This document shows, piece by piece, positions 28,789 through 38,117 of a DNA stretch of 64,000 bases; position 1 is the first letter of the stretch; each line of letters begins with the position of its first letter. The notes beneath the pieces are model-generated. The model searched no databases. It was given only the letters and a program-made list of their open reading frames with translations, and was not told the DNA's origin. The position numbers and the translations under genes are program-made. Source of the DNA: Spirochaetales bacterium (GTDB lineage Bacteria > Spirochaetota > Spirochaetia > DSM-2461); the NCBI GenBank assembly GCA_022360655.1, contig JAKSCK010000255.1, positions 124,001-188,000 of the forward strand, read 5' to 3'.

Positions 28789-30206
28789 CTTTTACGCTTC
28801 AACCACATCACAGCTGGATCTGCGAATCGCCGCCGTCCAGAAAGCATCAAATAAGCTAAGAAACAAATCACTAAATAGAGGGTGTAGAGCGCAAACACTT
28901 GATAGGTTGGTACAAGAGTTCCAGCTAATGCCCCGAGAGCTGGCATATTGGCTGTCAGAATGATGGGAATCACGACAAGAAAGGTGAGTCCGGATGAGAG
29001 CATGAAATCGCGACTTGCAGGAGTTTCAAACTGGGGATCAATGATTCGTAATAAAGCCAATCCGGTTGGTAAAGTTCCAGTTGCCGCCCCATAGACAAGA
29101 ATGGCCCGGTAAAAAACATGATCTTGGAAGACTCTACTGGAAAGCCAGATGAGAGTCACAGTTGTGGCCACTCCTACCACCAGAGCAATGAGAAGAATGG
29201 GGACCCAATACTGAGCCACCACAGCGGCACTGATTGCCGCAATTGCGGATGTCACCATAAAGTCCACACTAAAGCCACTGATGCGTGTCATCCGTTGATT
29301 ATCAATGACATAACCAAGCTTAAAATGGCAGATGATGAGGCGAACCAGCATGGCCATGAGGCCGCAGAAGATGAACATGATGCCCCAAAGATTTGTTGCA
29401 AGTTGTTCTCCCTGTTCCCCAAGGAAGGAAAGTAGTTGAGACAAGCCCAATAAAAGTGCATAGGTTAAGCCATAGGTTCCAAGGACCAAGGCCGCATTAA
29501 AGGCCAAGGGATCAACAGCCTCAGGATTGGTGATATCCGCCACCTCTTCTGTGCTGGGTATCTCTCCCCGTCGAATCACGCCCTGCCGAACCTGACGTTC
29601 ATTGATGCGTGCAATTCGTTCCCGGTCTATCCACCCTTTTCTCAAACCATAATTCACCAAAAAGATGCCGCCAAAACAGGCCCATAGGAATCCTATAGCA
29701 CCAAAAGTAAGCCCCACACTTCCCATTCCTGCAAATCCAAGACTTTCCCAACCAGAACCAATGGCAAAGGCCTGACCTGGGCCAAGGGAGAATCCCAAGG
29801 TGGCAAAAAGCCCAAAACCTGGGAACAGAGAAGGATACATGGTATGAATCAAAAGAAGTGTTACAAGGGTTCCTAAGAAACACTGCAATGCATATTGAGA
29901 TACCACCATAGTACTAGTGGCCAAGACATCACGACTCGAACGTCTTTTTTCCTGGCTCACTCTGAGACTCATGGAAATGAACGACAGATTGAGAAAGTGA
30001 TACACAATATTCTCTAAACTCCCTGTTCCAATCCCAATGGTTGGAAGAACCCAGTTATACAATGGAAAAAGGAGAAAACCAGCAGTGAGAGCATTGGGAA
30101 TGAGAAAGCGTTGAAAGAATCGCACCTTGGATCGAATCCATGTGGCAAGGATTAAACCGCCCCCAAGGATGGCCAAGTCAATGATGAACTGCCAGTTGAA
30201 TGTCAT
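28785..30206 (-). CDS. GltS-like sodium/glutamate symporter family protein
   Basis: About 473 residues, a polytopic membrane protein with some 12 helices. It contains the GltS-family pattern FLIPNALTAGFLLFPLYNW, SLGPGQAFAIGSGWE and YGAATGTLPTGLALLRIIDP. It imports glutamate or a related acid with Na+. The start is ATG at 30206 with GGAGGT six bases upstream, removing 21 residues of the longer frame. It lies downstream of ftsH, separated by a terminator. Confidence 0.85.
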   Translation of the reverse strand: MTFNWQFIIDLAILGGGLILATWIRSKVRFFQRFLIPNALTAGFLLFPLYNWVLPTIGIGTGSLENIVYHFLNLSFISMSLRVSQEKRRSSRDVLATSTMVVSQYALQCFLGTLVTLLLIHTMYPSLFPGFGLFATLGFSLGPGQAFAIGSGWESLGFAGMGSVGLTFGAIGFLWACFGGIFLVNYGLRKGWIDRERIARINERQVRQGVIRRGEIPSTEEVADITNPEAVDPLAFNAALVLGTYGLTYALLLGLSQLLSFLGEQGEQLATNLWGIMFIFCGLMAMLVRLIICHFKLGYVIDNQRMTRISGFSVDFMVTSAIAAISAAVVAQYWVPILLIALVVGVATTVTLIWLSSRVFQDHVFYRAILVYGAATGTLPTGLALLRIIDPQFETPASRDFMLSSGLTFLVVIPIILTANMPALGALAGTLVPTYQVFALYTLYLVICFLAYLMLSGRRRFADPAVMWLKRKS

Positions 30207-30258
30207 GGGAGTACCTCCGGATTCATCATAGGGGCACCTGGAACAAATCCACAAGCAA

Positions 30259-30281
30259 AACGGCCCCAAACTGGGGCCGTT
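30259..30281 (-). terminator. ftsH intrinsic terminator
   Basis: A 9-bp stem AACGGCCCC/GGGGCCGTT with a 5-base loop, followed on the minus strand by TTTGC. Confidence 0.75.
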
Positions 30282-30309
30282 TCATATTAGGAGAAACTTC
30301 TCATCTTCC

Positions 30310-32523
30310 TCATTGTTTGTTTTGATCTTGAGGCGGTTGGAGAGGTGAGGTGGAAGCTTGGCGTTCTGCTTCGGCTTTAGCCTTACGCTCTTCCTCTGCC
30401 TTACGAGCCGCTTCCTCTTCTGCTGCTCGCCGTTCTGCCATCCGTTCCTTAATGGCCTCATTACGGGCTTCCCCAGAAACCTTGGCACGATCTGAAGGTT
30501 TCAAATCCTTGTTCTGGCGAGCTTCAAATTCTGCACCACCCAGCGCATCCGATTTGATCATTTCCATGAGCTCTTCCCGCTCAATGGTTTCCACATCCAA
30601 AAGCCTGTCTGTGATGCTTTCGAGCAATGATTTGTGCTTTGTCAGAAGTGAGAGAACATGGTTATACCGTTCCGCCATGATGCGGGAAATCTCATCATCA
30701 ATGTAACGTTGCGTTTCTTCTGAATACTCCCGTCCCTGACCGTATCCCTGGTTTTCGCCAAGAAAACCGCTTCCCCGACTGTCCAAGGAAACATTGGCAA
30801 ATTTATCACTCATGCCCAAACGGGTGATCATGGCCCGGGCAATATCCGTGGCTCGGGCAATGTCATTCCCGGCACCTGTAGAAACCGTTCCATAAATGAT
30901 TTGTTCTGCGGCTCGGCCACCCAAGGCTGTGTCAATCCGTCCAAGAAGTTCTTCCCGGGTTTGGAATGAGCGCTCTTCCTCTGGAACAGGAAGCATGTAA
31001 CCCATGATTCCATAGCCTCGAGGCACAATGGTGATTTTTTTCACGAGGTGCTGATCTGGAGTGAACACATTCATTAATGCATGGCCTGTCTCATGATAAG
31101 CCGTGGTTTCCCGTTCATGGGGATTCAACAGCTTATTCTTCTTTTCCAGACCAATAGAGGTTTTCTCAATGGATTCCATGAAGTCGTCGCGATTCACCGC
31201 ATCTCGTCCCCGACGAACGGCGAGAAGAGCGGCCTCATTCACAATATTGGCCAAATCCGCACCAGCCAATCCAGCTGTGGCTTTGGCCACATCAGCCAAA
31301 TCCGCATCCTCAGCCAGCTTCACCCCGGCAGCATGAATGCGCAGAATGGCCTCACGTCCCCCCTGGTCTGGCTTTTCAACCACCACCTGACGGTCAAACC
31401 GGCCTGGACGGAGAAGAGCGGGATCAAGAACCTCTGGGCGGTTGGTGGCGGCCAGAATAATGACTCCACTGGTGGAATCAAAACCATCCATTTCCACCAG
31501 GAGCTGATTCAAGGTTTGTTCTCTCTCATCATTGGTGGACAGTGTTCCAGAGCGACTTTTACCAATGGCATCCAGCTCATCAATAAAAATGATGCAGGGC
31601 GCTTTTTCCCGGGCCTGCTTAAACAAATCCCGAACACGGGCGGCACCCACACCCACAAACATTTCCACAAAGTCGGCACCAGACATTCGGAAGAAAGTGA
31701 CTCCAGCTTCTCCAGCCACAGCCCGAGCCAAAAGAGTTTTTCCCGTTCCTGGAGGGCCAACCAAAAGCGCTCCCTTCGGAATCTTTCCGCCAATATCGGT
31801 GTACTTCTTTGGAGATTTGAGGAAGTCCACAATCTCCACCAATTCGTCCTTGGCCTCATCACAACCCGCCACATCCTTGAAACGGGTTTCCAAATCTTTT
31901 TCCGCCACAATTTTGGCATTGTTTTGACCAAAACTCATCACATTAGAGCCGCCAAAACCGCCCATGCGCTTCATCATGTAACGCCAGATCACCACCAGAA
32001 GAAGAATGGGAAGCACCATGCTAATGATGCGTTCAATCCAGTAATTGTTTCGTTCTGGTACAACCAAATACACAACACCAAGCTCTTCCATCATGGGAAG
32101 CAATTCGGGGTCATTCGGGATGCGCACGGTTTTCCAAGGCTGAAGAGCGGAGGCATTTCCTCCAAGCATGTCCTGAAAATAGGAAGTAATATCCCCACTT
32201 TCAGCAAGATCTTGTCGGACATAGGGGTACCCCACAAGAGCAGCCCCGGTGTAGTGAACCTCTTTGATGGAACCATTTTCAATGAGGGCCTTGAACTCAC
32301 TGTAGGGAATGGTTTGATCATTGCCTTGGAACAAAAACATGTTCAGGGCACTCACCAAAATCACGGCCAGAAGCAGGTACCACATGGAAAATCGGAATTT
32401 ACCGCCTTTCATTGGACCACGAGGCCCTTTTTCCACGCTTTTCTTGGCCTTCTTCAACAGCTCCCGCCAATCGTCGTTATCGTCTTTTCGATTCCGCTGG
32501 TCGCGTTCGTCGTTGTTATTCAT
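30310..32523 (-). CDS. ftsH: ATP-dependent zinc metalloprotease FtsH
   Basis: Membrane-anchored AAA protease that degrades misfolded membrane proteins and regulators. About 737 residues, longer than the ~640 of E. coli. Two transmembrane helices flank a periplasmic domain. Walker A is GPPGTGKT, Walker B is [15 protein letters not shown], the second region of homology is [20 protein letters not shown], and the zinc site is HETGHALMN. The C-terminus is a long charged tail of Arg/Glu/Ala ([20 protein letters not shown]), an extension many FtsH lack. The start is ATG at 32523 with GAGG five bases upstream; an ATG eight codons earlier has no ribosome site. Its likely modulators HflKC are also in this window. 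Confidence 0.96.
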   Translation of the reverse strand: MNNNDERDQRNRKDDNDDWRELLKKAKKSVEKGPRGPMKGGKFRFSMWYLLLAVILVSALNMFLFQGNDQTIPYSEFKALIENGSIKEVHYTGAALVGYPYVRQDLAESGDITSYFQDMLGGNASALQPWKTVRIPNDPELLPMMEELGVVYLVVPERNNYWIERIISMVLPILLLVVIWRYMMKRMGGFGGSNVMSFGQNNAKIVAEKDLETRFKDVAGCDEAKDELVEIVDFLKSPKKYTDIGGKIPKGALLVGPPGTGKTLLARAVAGEAGVTFFRMSGADFVEMFVGVGAARVRDLFKQAREKAPCIIFIDELDAIGKSRSGTLSTNDEREQTLNQLLVEMDGFDSTSGVIILAATNRPEVLDPALLRPGRFDRQVVVEKPDQGGREAILRIHAAGVKLAEDADLADVAKATAGLAGADLANIVNEAALLAVRRGRDAVNRDDFMESIEKTSIGLEKKNKLLNPHERETTAYHETGHALMNVFTPDQHLVKKITIVPRGYGIMGYMLPVPEEERSFQTREELLGRIDTALGGRAAEQIIYGTVSTGAGNDIARATDIARAMITRLGMSDKFANVSLDSRGSGFLGENQGYGQGREYSEETQRYIDDEISRIMAERYNHVLSLLTKHKSLLESITDRLLDVETIEREELMEMIKSDALGGAEFEARQNKDLKPSDRAKVSGEARNEAIKERMAERRAAEEEAARKAEEERKAKAEAERQASTSPLQPPQDQNKQ

Positions 32524-32923
32524 CCTATCCTCATAGTTCGGATTCATTGGTATTCCAGGAAAAAATTTTCGAAATACCTTTTTTAGGAATCTCAGGTTTA
32601 ATTCTCAAATTCCACAAACTCACTTGATGACTGTACTTCATCTGGCTCATGACCAAAATCAAAGATCTATGCCATGAATGCCGTTTCCCTAAAATAGCGA
32701 AAAGAAAGCATTAAGGGAAATGAACAATTCCGAACAATCAAGCCTTCCTTTGATGAATTTCACTATTTCTCAATTAGTATAAATATTAAATCAATATTAT
32801 ACATAGAATTATGTATATCATATCCCACAATAGTAAAAAATGTCTCTTTTGTAAGACGAATTATTACACCCATTCTTACCCCAACCGGACCGCCGGGAGG
32901 GGTCGATCAACTATACTTTCCCC
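32524..32923. other. Divergent intergenic region with an 8-bp palindrome and a hairpin
   Basis: About 400 bases between ftsH and the adenosyltransferase gene, AT-rich in the middle. It contains TATACATA-GAAT-TATGTATA (32798-32817), a perfect operator-like inverted repeat. It also has a hairpin ACCCC/GGGGT (32878-32903, inner CCGG/CCGG) ending GGGGTCGATC, and TATACT (32912-32917) six bases before the ATG. I looked for a cobalamin riboswitch and found none of its conserved boxes. Confidence 0.5.
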
Positions 32924-33463
32924 ATGATTGAATTTGACCAAATCACCACCCGCGGGGGAGATGGCGGGGAGACGAGCATTGCCGATGGTTCACGACGTGG
33001 AAAAGATGACCAATTGATTGATGTGATTGGGGAAGTGGATGAGCTTCATGCCGCCCTTGGACTCTACAAGGCCACCCTTCAAGATAAAAAGTTACGGGAA
33101 GAAATGGACTGGATTCAACGGCGCCTTCTTTGCATTGGAGGAATGCTGGCTGTTCCACCCGATCATTCGGCCTATAACCAGATTGAGCGCATTGACGAGA
33201 AAAGCATTGCTAAGCTGGAAAAGAGTCAAAAAGCCATGATGAAGGGTGTGAATTTACCCCCCTATTTTGTGACCTATGGGGGAAGTGAACAGGGAGCCCG
33301 AGCCGATTGGGCCCGGGCTGTTTGCCGTCGATGTGAACGGCGAATGGTGGCTCTCATCCGTAATCGTGTGATGCGCGACTTAGCGCCGGCTCAACAATTT
33401 CTGAACCGCCTCTCTGACTGGCTCTTCATTCGAGCCCGCCAAGAGGATGGATTGCTGGATTAG
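32924..33463 (+). CDS. PduO-type cob(I)alamin adenosyltransferase
   Basis: Makes adenosylcobalamin from cob(I)alamin and ATP. 179 residues, with the PduO signatures TTRGGDGGETSIADG (ATP loop), DVIGEVDELHAALGLYK, ARAVCRRCERRMVAL and QFLNRLSDWLFIRARQE. There is no cobalamin pathway gene beside it, so B12 is probably salvaged. Its end overlaps the convergent leuB end by four bases. It has no Shine-Dalgarno; TATACT six bases upstream suggests a leaderless mRNA. Confidence 0.9.
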   Translation: MIEFDQITTRGGDGGETSIADGSRRGKDDQLIDVIGEVDELHAALGLYKATLQDKKLREEMDWIQRRLLCIGGMLAVPPDHSAYNQIERIDEKSIAKLEKSQKAMMKGVNLPPYFVTYGGSEQGARADWARAVCRRCERRMVALIRNRVMRDLAPAQQFLNRLSDWLFIRARQEDGLLD

Positions 33464-34521
33464 AGACGCTCAGCCACGGCATCGCCCATGGCCACAGTCC
33501 CCACGGTATCTTCGCCAGGGCCAGCAATGTCACCGGTGCGCAATCCGTCGGCAATGGCTTTTTCTACCGCATCATAGATGCGCTTGGCCGCATTCACTTC
33601 GCCAAAGGAATGCTCCAGCATCATGGCACCCGAAAGAATCTGAGCCAGAGGATTGGCTACGCCCTTTCCGGCAATGTCCGGAGCAGAACCACCGGAAGGT
33701 TCAAAGAGGTGCACACTGCTCCCCAAACTGGCGGAGGGCAGCATGCCCAAAGATCCGGCCAATGCCGCAGACTCATCCGAAAGAATGTCTCCAAAAAGAT
33801 TGCCGGTCACAATGACATCAAACTGAGAAGGATCCAGAATCAACTGCATGGCGGCGTTGTCCACGTACATATGGGAAAGCTCCACCTCCGGATGGGCCTT
33901 TCCCATGGCCTCAGCCCGCTGACGCCAGAGCATGCTGGAACGCAGAACATTGGCCTTGTCCACACTGCACACCCGGCCAGAACGATTCTTGGCTGCCGCA
34001 AAACCGGCCTCTAAGATTCGGTCCACCTCATGGGCTCGGTACACCATGGTGTCCAAACCTTCCTCGTCACTGAGAGCCTTGGGTTCGCCAAAGTACACTC
34101 CACCCGTGAGTTCTCGGACAGTCAAAATATCCACAGTTTTGCCATCTGTCCGCTCCTTGAGGGGACAGCCTGAGGCCAATTGAGGATACAGTTTGACAGG
34201 GCGCAGGTTGGCATACAGTTCTAAGGCCTTTCGTGTGGCCAAGAGCCCGCCCACTTCTGGACGTTTCTCTGGGGGAAGATGATCCCATTCGGGTCCCCCC
34301 ACACTTCCCAGGAACACCGCACCAGATTCCCGGCAGAGTTCCAAAGTTTCTTGGGGAAGAGGTCCACCAGTGGCATCAATGGCAGCACCGCCAATGAGAG
34401 CCTTGCTATAATTCAGGGAAAATCCCTCTGCGGATGCAACGGCATCCAGAACCTTTATGGCCTCGGCCATCACCTCTGGCCCAATGTGATCTCCGGCCAG
34501 AACGGCCACGTTGTAACTCAT
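33460..34521 (-). CDS. leuB: 3-isopropylmalate dehydrogenase
   Basis: Oxidative decarboxylation of 3-isopropylmalate in leucine synthesis; the LeuB family can also act on the citramalate-derived methylmalate. 353 residues, typical length. It starts YNVAVLAGDHIGPEVMAEA and has GSVGGPEWDHLPPEKRPE, YANLRPVKLYP, RELTGGVYFGEP, VDKANVLRSSMLWR and the NAD-binding HGSAPDIAGK-like segment (SGGSAPDIAGKGVANP). It is third in the cimA-leuA-leuB run, separated from leuA by 136 bases with hairpins. No leuC or leuD is visible here. Confidence 0.95.
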   Translation of the reverse strand: MSYNVAVLAGDHIGPEVMAEAIKVLDAVASAEGFSLNYSKALIGGAAIDATGGPLPQETLELCRESGAVFLGSVGGPEWDHLPPEKRPEVGGLLATRKALELYANLRPVKLYPQLASGCPLKERTDGKTVDILTVRELTGGVYFGEPKALSDEEGLDTMVYRAHEVDRILEAGFAAAKNRSGRVCSVDKANVLRSSMLWRQRAEAMGKAHPEVELSHMYVDNAAMQLILDPSQFDVIVTGNLFGDILSDESAALAGSLGMLPSASLGSSVHLFEPSGGSAPDIAGKGVANPLAQILSGAMMLEHSFGEVNAAKRIYDAVEKAIADGLRTGDIAGPGEDTVGTVAMGDAVAERL

Positions 34522-34592
34522 GCTGCTTCTACTCCTTCTGTTTTCCGGTTTTACAGATGCATCTGTACCTTAATGAGGCACTGAGATTTTTT

Positions 34593-34641
34593 GGCCGGGG
34601 CAGGCCCCGGCCGACCCCTCACCGCAAAACCGGCTCGGGGT
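34593..34641 (-). repeat. Paired hairpins between leuA and leuB
   Basis: A 9-bp stem GGCCGGGGC/GCCCCGGCC (34593-34612) adjoins a second stem ACCCC/GGGGT (34614-34641), joined by GGGGTCGGCC as read on the minus strand. No U-tract follows on the minus strand, so it may be an mRNA processing or stability element or a partial terminator rather than a full stop. CTCACCGCAAAACC here also occurs in the cimA leader. Confidence 0.5.
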
Positions 34642-34657
34642 GGTGAAAAGAAAGAAC

Positions 34658-36196
34658 TTACAAAGACGCTTTCTCGCGATTTGTGTCCATCAATTCCATG
34701 CGGTTCAAGGCGTTGACATAGGCCAAGGCAGAGGCCTCAATGATGTCTGTGGAAGAGGCCTTACCATCAGCAATCACCCCACCAAAGTCCACCTGAAGCT
34801 TCACCTGCCCCTGGGCATCTTTGCCTCTTCCCACAGCCTGAATCACGTATTCTGTCAAACGGCCTGGGATTCCGGAGCATTCGTCAATGGATTTGAACAC
34901 AGCATCAATGGGGCCATCTCCAGCTTCTGTTCCTTGCCGAACTTCTTTGCCTCGAGTCATACGAACCGAAGCAGAGGGAATTACATTGTTGCCAGTCCAG
35001 GTTTGGAAACTTTCCAATCGCCAACCTGAGGGCAGCTCTCCCAACACTCCAGAAACCAAGGTGAACAAGTCCTCGTCATTCACTTCCTTCTTCTTATCCG
35101 CAATCACAATGAACTTCTCATAGAGAGCATCCATCTGCTCTGGTGTCAGTCCAATGTTGTACTGTTCCAATTTCTGTTTCAGCGCATGTTTGCCCGAATG
35201 ACGTCCCATCACCAGGGATTCCCGACTCCGGCCAATCTTCACCGGATCCATGATTTCATAGGTTTCCCGTTTTTTGATAACCCCATGCTGATGGATTCCC
35301 GATTCATGGCTGAAGACATTGTCACCAAAGATGGGTTTATTCCGGGGAATGATGAGACCAGTGATGCTCTGGAGCAGTCGGCTGGTAGGATAGAGATACT
35401 CGGTGCGAATATTGGTTTCCACATCCCAATAGTCCTTGCGCACTCGCAGGGCCATCACCAACTCTTCCAAAGCCGCATTTCCGGCCCGTTCTCCAATTCC
35501 ATTGAGGGTGACTTCCACCTGATTTGCACCGGCTCCCACAGCGGCCAAAGAGTTGGCAACAGCCAAGCCTAAGTCATTGTGGCAATGGGTGGAAAGAAGA
35601 ACGGTATCTCCTAATTCAGGGATGGCCTTCTTCAGATTGGCCATCTGTTGTCCATATTCTTCAGGAGTGGCATAGCCCACTGTATCCGGAATGTTGAGGG
35701 TGTTGGCTCCGGCATCCACAGCAGTACGCAAAGCTTTCACCAAAAAGTCCCACTCGGTTCTGGAGGCATCCTCAGGAGAAAACTCCACCAGATCAAAGCC
35801 TTGCTTCCGTGCATAGGTGACATGCTCTGTGATGGAAACCAGCACCTCCTCCTCACTCATGCGCAGTTTATGTTCCATATGAAGGGGGCTGGTGGCAATG
35901 AAGACATGAATCATCCGGTTGGAACATTCCGCTAAGGAATCCCGCACCGCATCAATGTCCCCTTTGCGGCAACGTGCCAAACCCACCACCGTGGCTTTTT
36001 TCACGGCAGCACCAATGCGCTTTACCGCATCAAACTGCACTGGTGAAGAAACAGGGAAACCGGCCTCAATACGGTCCACACCCAGGCGGTCCAGAGCTTC
36101 TGCCATTTCCACCTTCTGTTCCACGGTCATGGATGCGCCAGGGGACTGTTCACCATCTCGAAGAGTGGTATCAAAAATCGTAATTTTACGGCTCAT
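34658..36196 (-). CDS. leuA: 2-isopropylmalate synthase
   Basis: Condenses acetyl-CoA with 2-oxoisovalerate, the first committed step of leucine synthesis. 512 residues. The N-terminal HMGL-like TIM barrel has ITIFDTTLRDGEQSPGASMT and the metal-site HCHNDLGLAVANSLAAVGAG. LeuA signatures NTLNIPDTVGYATPEEYG and GIGERAGNAALEELVMAL are present. The C-terminal LeuA dimer domain (about 390-510) normally binds leucine for feedback inhibition. The start is the ATG at 36196 that overlaps the cimA stop (ATGA), so the pair is translationally coupled. Confidence 0.95.
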   Translation of the reverse strand: MSRKITIFDTTLRDGEQSPGASMTVEQKVEMAEALDRLGVDRIEAGFPVSSPVQFDAVKRIGAAVKKATVVGLARCRKGDIDAVRDSLAECSNRMIHVFIATSPLHMEHKLRMSEEEVLVSITEHVTYARKQGFDLVEFSPEDASRTEWDFLVKALRTAVDAGANTLNIPDTVGYATPEEYGQQMANLKKAIPELGDTVLLSTHCHNDLGLAVANSLAAVGAGANQVEVTLNGIGERAGNAALEELVMALRVRKDYWDVETNIRTEYLYPTSRLLQSITGLIIPRNKPIFGDNVFSHESGIHQHGVIKKRETYEIMDPVKIGRSRESLVMGRHSGKHALKQKLEQYNIGLTPEQMDALYEKFIVIADKKKEVNDEDLFTLVSGVLGELPSGWRLESFQTWTGNNVIPSASVRMTRGKEVRQGTEAGDGPIDAVFKSIDECSGIPGRLTEYVIQAVGRGKDAQGQVKLQVDFGGVIADGKASSTDIIEASALAYVNALNRMELMDTNREKASL

Positions 36197-37794
36197 GATT
36201 GGTCTTCCTCGTCTTTCTTGAGTTTGTATTCCATAGAATCCACCAAGGCTCTCCATGAAGCCTCAATGATATTTTCTGAGACACCAACGGTGCCCCAGCG
36301 TCGTTTTCCATCGCTGCTGTTGATGAGGACACGGGTTGTGGCTGTGGTTCCGGCCTCTTCGTTGAGTATGCGCACTTTGTAGTCCGTCAAACGAATGTCT
36401 GCCAGGGAGGGATAGAAGGCTCCTAGGGCCTTTCTCAACGCCATATCCATGGCTTCCACTGGACCAGCTGCTTCAGCTGCGGTGTGCTCAATGGATGATC
36501 CGGTAGAGGATGCGGCAGTCTCTGGTACAGACACTTTGATCGTGGCCTCTGACCAAATATCACCATCCTTATTCTCCCAGGAATGCACCCGGAACCCATG
36601 TACGGTGAAGGGTTCACTCCGTTTCCCCATCAACTCATCCGTCAGGAGTTCAAAGGAGGCATCGGCCCCTTCAAAATGGTAGCCACGGGCTTCCATCTCC
36701 TTCACCTTGGCCACGATGGCCTTGGCATGGGCATCTTCCACCACCATGCCCAATTCATTGGCCTTCTGGAGAATATTGGATTTTCCTGCCTGATCACTGA
36801 TGGAAACCTCACGGCGATTTCCCACCGTTTCAGGAGAGATATGCTCATAGAGCCGGGTATTCTTTCGAATGGCCGACACATGGATTCCCCCCTTGTGGGT
36901 AAAGGCTCGTTCCCCAACATAGGGTAGACTCTCCTGATGTGGCTTATTGGACAGTTCTGAAACCAAGCGGCTCAACCGTGTGAGATGTGGGATTTTTTGT
37001 TCGGGCAAGGAGTGATACCCCATTTTTAAGGTGAGGGCCCCAATGCTGCTGCAAAGATTTGCATTACCACAGCGCTCTCCGAGCCCATTGATGGTTCCCT
37101 GAACCATTCGTGCCCCATGCTCCACAGCCACTATGGTGTTGGCCAAAGCCAATCCCCCATCATCATGGGCATGAATTCCTAAGGGTGAATCAATGATTTC
37201 ACAAACAGCCTTCATGGCCTGGGCCACCTCAGAGGGCAATGACCCTCCATTGGTATCTGCAAGAACAATCCAATCGGCCCCAGCTTCAGCGGCCACCTTC
37301 AGCGTTGCTAAGGCATATTCTGGATTGGCTTTGTATCCATCAAAGAAATGCTCCGCATCAAACACCACTTCCTCACCCCGGGGTTTGAGAAATTCAATCG
37401 TGGAGTGAATCATCGCCAGATTCTCTTCTAGGCTGGTTCCCAGAGAATCTGAAACATGCAAATCCCAGCTTTTTCCAAAGATGGTGAACACAGGAGTTTC
37501 CGCCCGAAGAAGTTCGGTCAAAATCTTATCATTCTCCACTCGACTCTCTTTCAATCGTGTGGATGAAAAGGACGTGAGACGAGCATGTTGGAGGGGGATT
37601 CCCTTCATGGCTTCAAAATACTGCATGTCCTTGGGATTCGATCCCGGCCAGCCGCCCTCAATGTAATCAAATCCCATTTCATCGAGTTCACGGGTGAGCT
37701 TAATTTTGTCTTCAACCGAGAAATGCACTCCTCGCGTTTGGCCACCATCCCGTAGGGTTGTGTCAAATAGGACGATGCGCTCTTCTTCGCTCAT
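36193..37794 (-). CDS. cimA: (R)-citramalate synthase
   Basis: Condenses pyruvate with acetyl-CoA to citramalate, giving isoleucine without threonine deaminase. 533 residues. It has the HMGL barrel IVLFDTTLRDGGQTRGVHFS, YIEGGWPGSNPKD and the VLADTNGGSLPSEV signature characteristic of the CimA branch rather than LeuA, plus IHAHDDGGLALANTI at the metal site. The C-terminal regulatory domain resembles that of LeuA. It is first in cimA-leuA-leuB, with AGGAGG seven bases before its ATG. A promoter, leader peptide and terminator lie directly upstream, implying attenuation control. Confidence 0.93.
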   Translation of the reverse strand: MSEEERIVLFDTTLRDGGQTRGVHFSVEDKIKLTRELDEMGFDYIEGGWPGSNPKDMQYFEAMKGIPLQHARLTSFSSTRLKESRVENDKILTELLRAETPVFTIFGKSWDLHVSDSLGTSLEENLAMIHSTIEFLKPRGEEVVFDAEHFFDGYKANPEYALATLKVAAEAGADWIVLADTNGGSLPSEVAQAMKAVCEIIDSPLGIHAHDDGGLALANTIVAVEHGARMVQGTINGLGERCGNANLCSSIGALTLKMGYHSLPEQKIPHLTRLSRLVSELSNKPHQESLPYVGERAFTHKGGIHVSAIRKNTRLYEHISPETVGNRREVSISDQAGKSNILQKANELGMVVEDAHAKAIVAKVKEMEARGYHFEGADASFELLTDELMGKRSEPFTVHGFRVHSWENKDGDIWSEATIKVSVPETAASSTGSSIEHTAAEAAGPVEAMDMALRKALGAFYPSLADIRLTDYKVRILNEEAGTTATTRVLINSSDGKRRWGTVGVSENIIEASWRALVDSMEYKLKKDEEDQS

Positions 37795-37817
37795 GGATCC
37801 TCCTAAACCCCGAATAC

Positions 37818-37845
37818 AAAAAAAGCGACCCTGGGTGAGGGTCGC
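37818..37845 (-). terminator. Attenuator terminator of the cimA-leuAB operon
   Basis: An 8-bp stem GCGACCCT/AGGGTCGC with a CACCC loop, followed by seven U on the minus strand, 24 bases before the cimA ATG. AAACCGGC at its 5' edge (37843-37850) is the exact complement of GCCGGTTT in the leader (37931-37938). The loop CTCACC can pair with GGTGAG at 37907-37912. These allow an alternative antiterminator fold. Confidence 0.8.
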
Positions 37846-37873
37846 CGGTTTCTATCGGGGGATTCGTTTGGGT

Positions 37874-38017
37874 TCAGTCTCGGTCAAAACTCATTGTGAC
37901 CGGTAACTCACCGCAAAACCATCCCCGCGAAAACCGGCGGGGGCTCATAATGAGCGATAGGAGGTGAGCTGATAGAAGATTGCTAAAGAGAATGTTCTTA
38001 CGGCGATGGAATGCCAT
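37874..38017 (-). CDS. Leu/Ile-rich leader peptide of the cimA-leuAB operon
   Basis: A 47-residue ORF, too short for most gene callers, with AAGGAGG eight bases before its ATG. Residues 9-23 read ILFSNLLSAHLLSLI: six Leu and two Ile codons in fifteen. This is the expected control region for attenuation by charged tRNA-Leu (and tRNA-Ile). Downstream the transcript can fold in competing ways and ends in a U-tract terminator just before cimA. When leucine is scarce, a ribosome stalled on these codons would cover CTCACC (37963-37968) and free GGTGAG (37907-37912). That the peptide is translated is inferred, not shown. Confidence 0.7.
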   Translation of the reverse strand: MAFHRRKNILFSNLLSAHLLSLIMSPRRFSRGWFCGELPVTMSFDRD

Positions 38018-38056
38018 TTGCTCCGCCTCCTTTTCATACTTGCGGTGTACAGTTTG

Positions 38057-38085
38057 AGACTAGCGATCCAAAAACAATGAGTCAA
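38057..38085 (-). promoter_or_regulatory. Promoter of the cimA-leuAB operon
   Basis: TTGACT (38080-38085), a 17-base spacer, then TAGTCT (38057-38062), about 40 bases before the leader-peptide ATG. An A-rich tract lies directly upstream of the -35. Confidence 0.7.
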
Positions 38086-38090
38086 GGCTG

Positions 38091-38117
38091 TTTTTTTTGG
38101 CAATATTGCCGTTTTTT
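38091..38117. promoter_or_regulatory. Palindrome GGCAATATTGCC flanked by T-tracts
   Basis: A perfect 12-base palindrome (38099-38110) between T8 and T7 runs, about 14 bases upstream of the cimA -35 box. It could be an operator or activator site; no regulator is assigned. The rest of the region to 38346 holds no gene that I can support. Confidence 0.4.

Noticed and set aside
31081-32586. 501-codon ORF on the plus strand
   Set aside because: Antisense shadow of ftsH; the minus-strand gene has all FtsH motifs.
32548-32923. Cobalamin riboswitch before the adenosyltransferase gene
   Set aside because: The B12-box and conserved core are not present, and the region is largely AT-rich and unstructured.
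37801-38085. T-box riboswitch controlling cimA
   Set aside because: No T-box consensus (AGGGTGGNACCGCG) or specifier stem; the Leu-rich ORF explains the terminator better.
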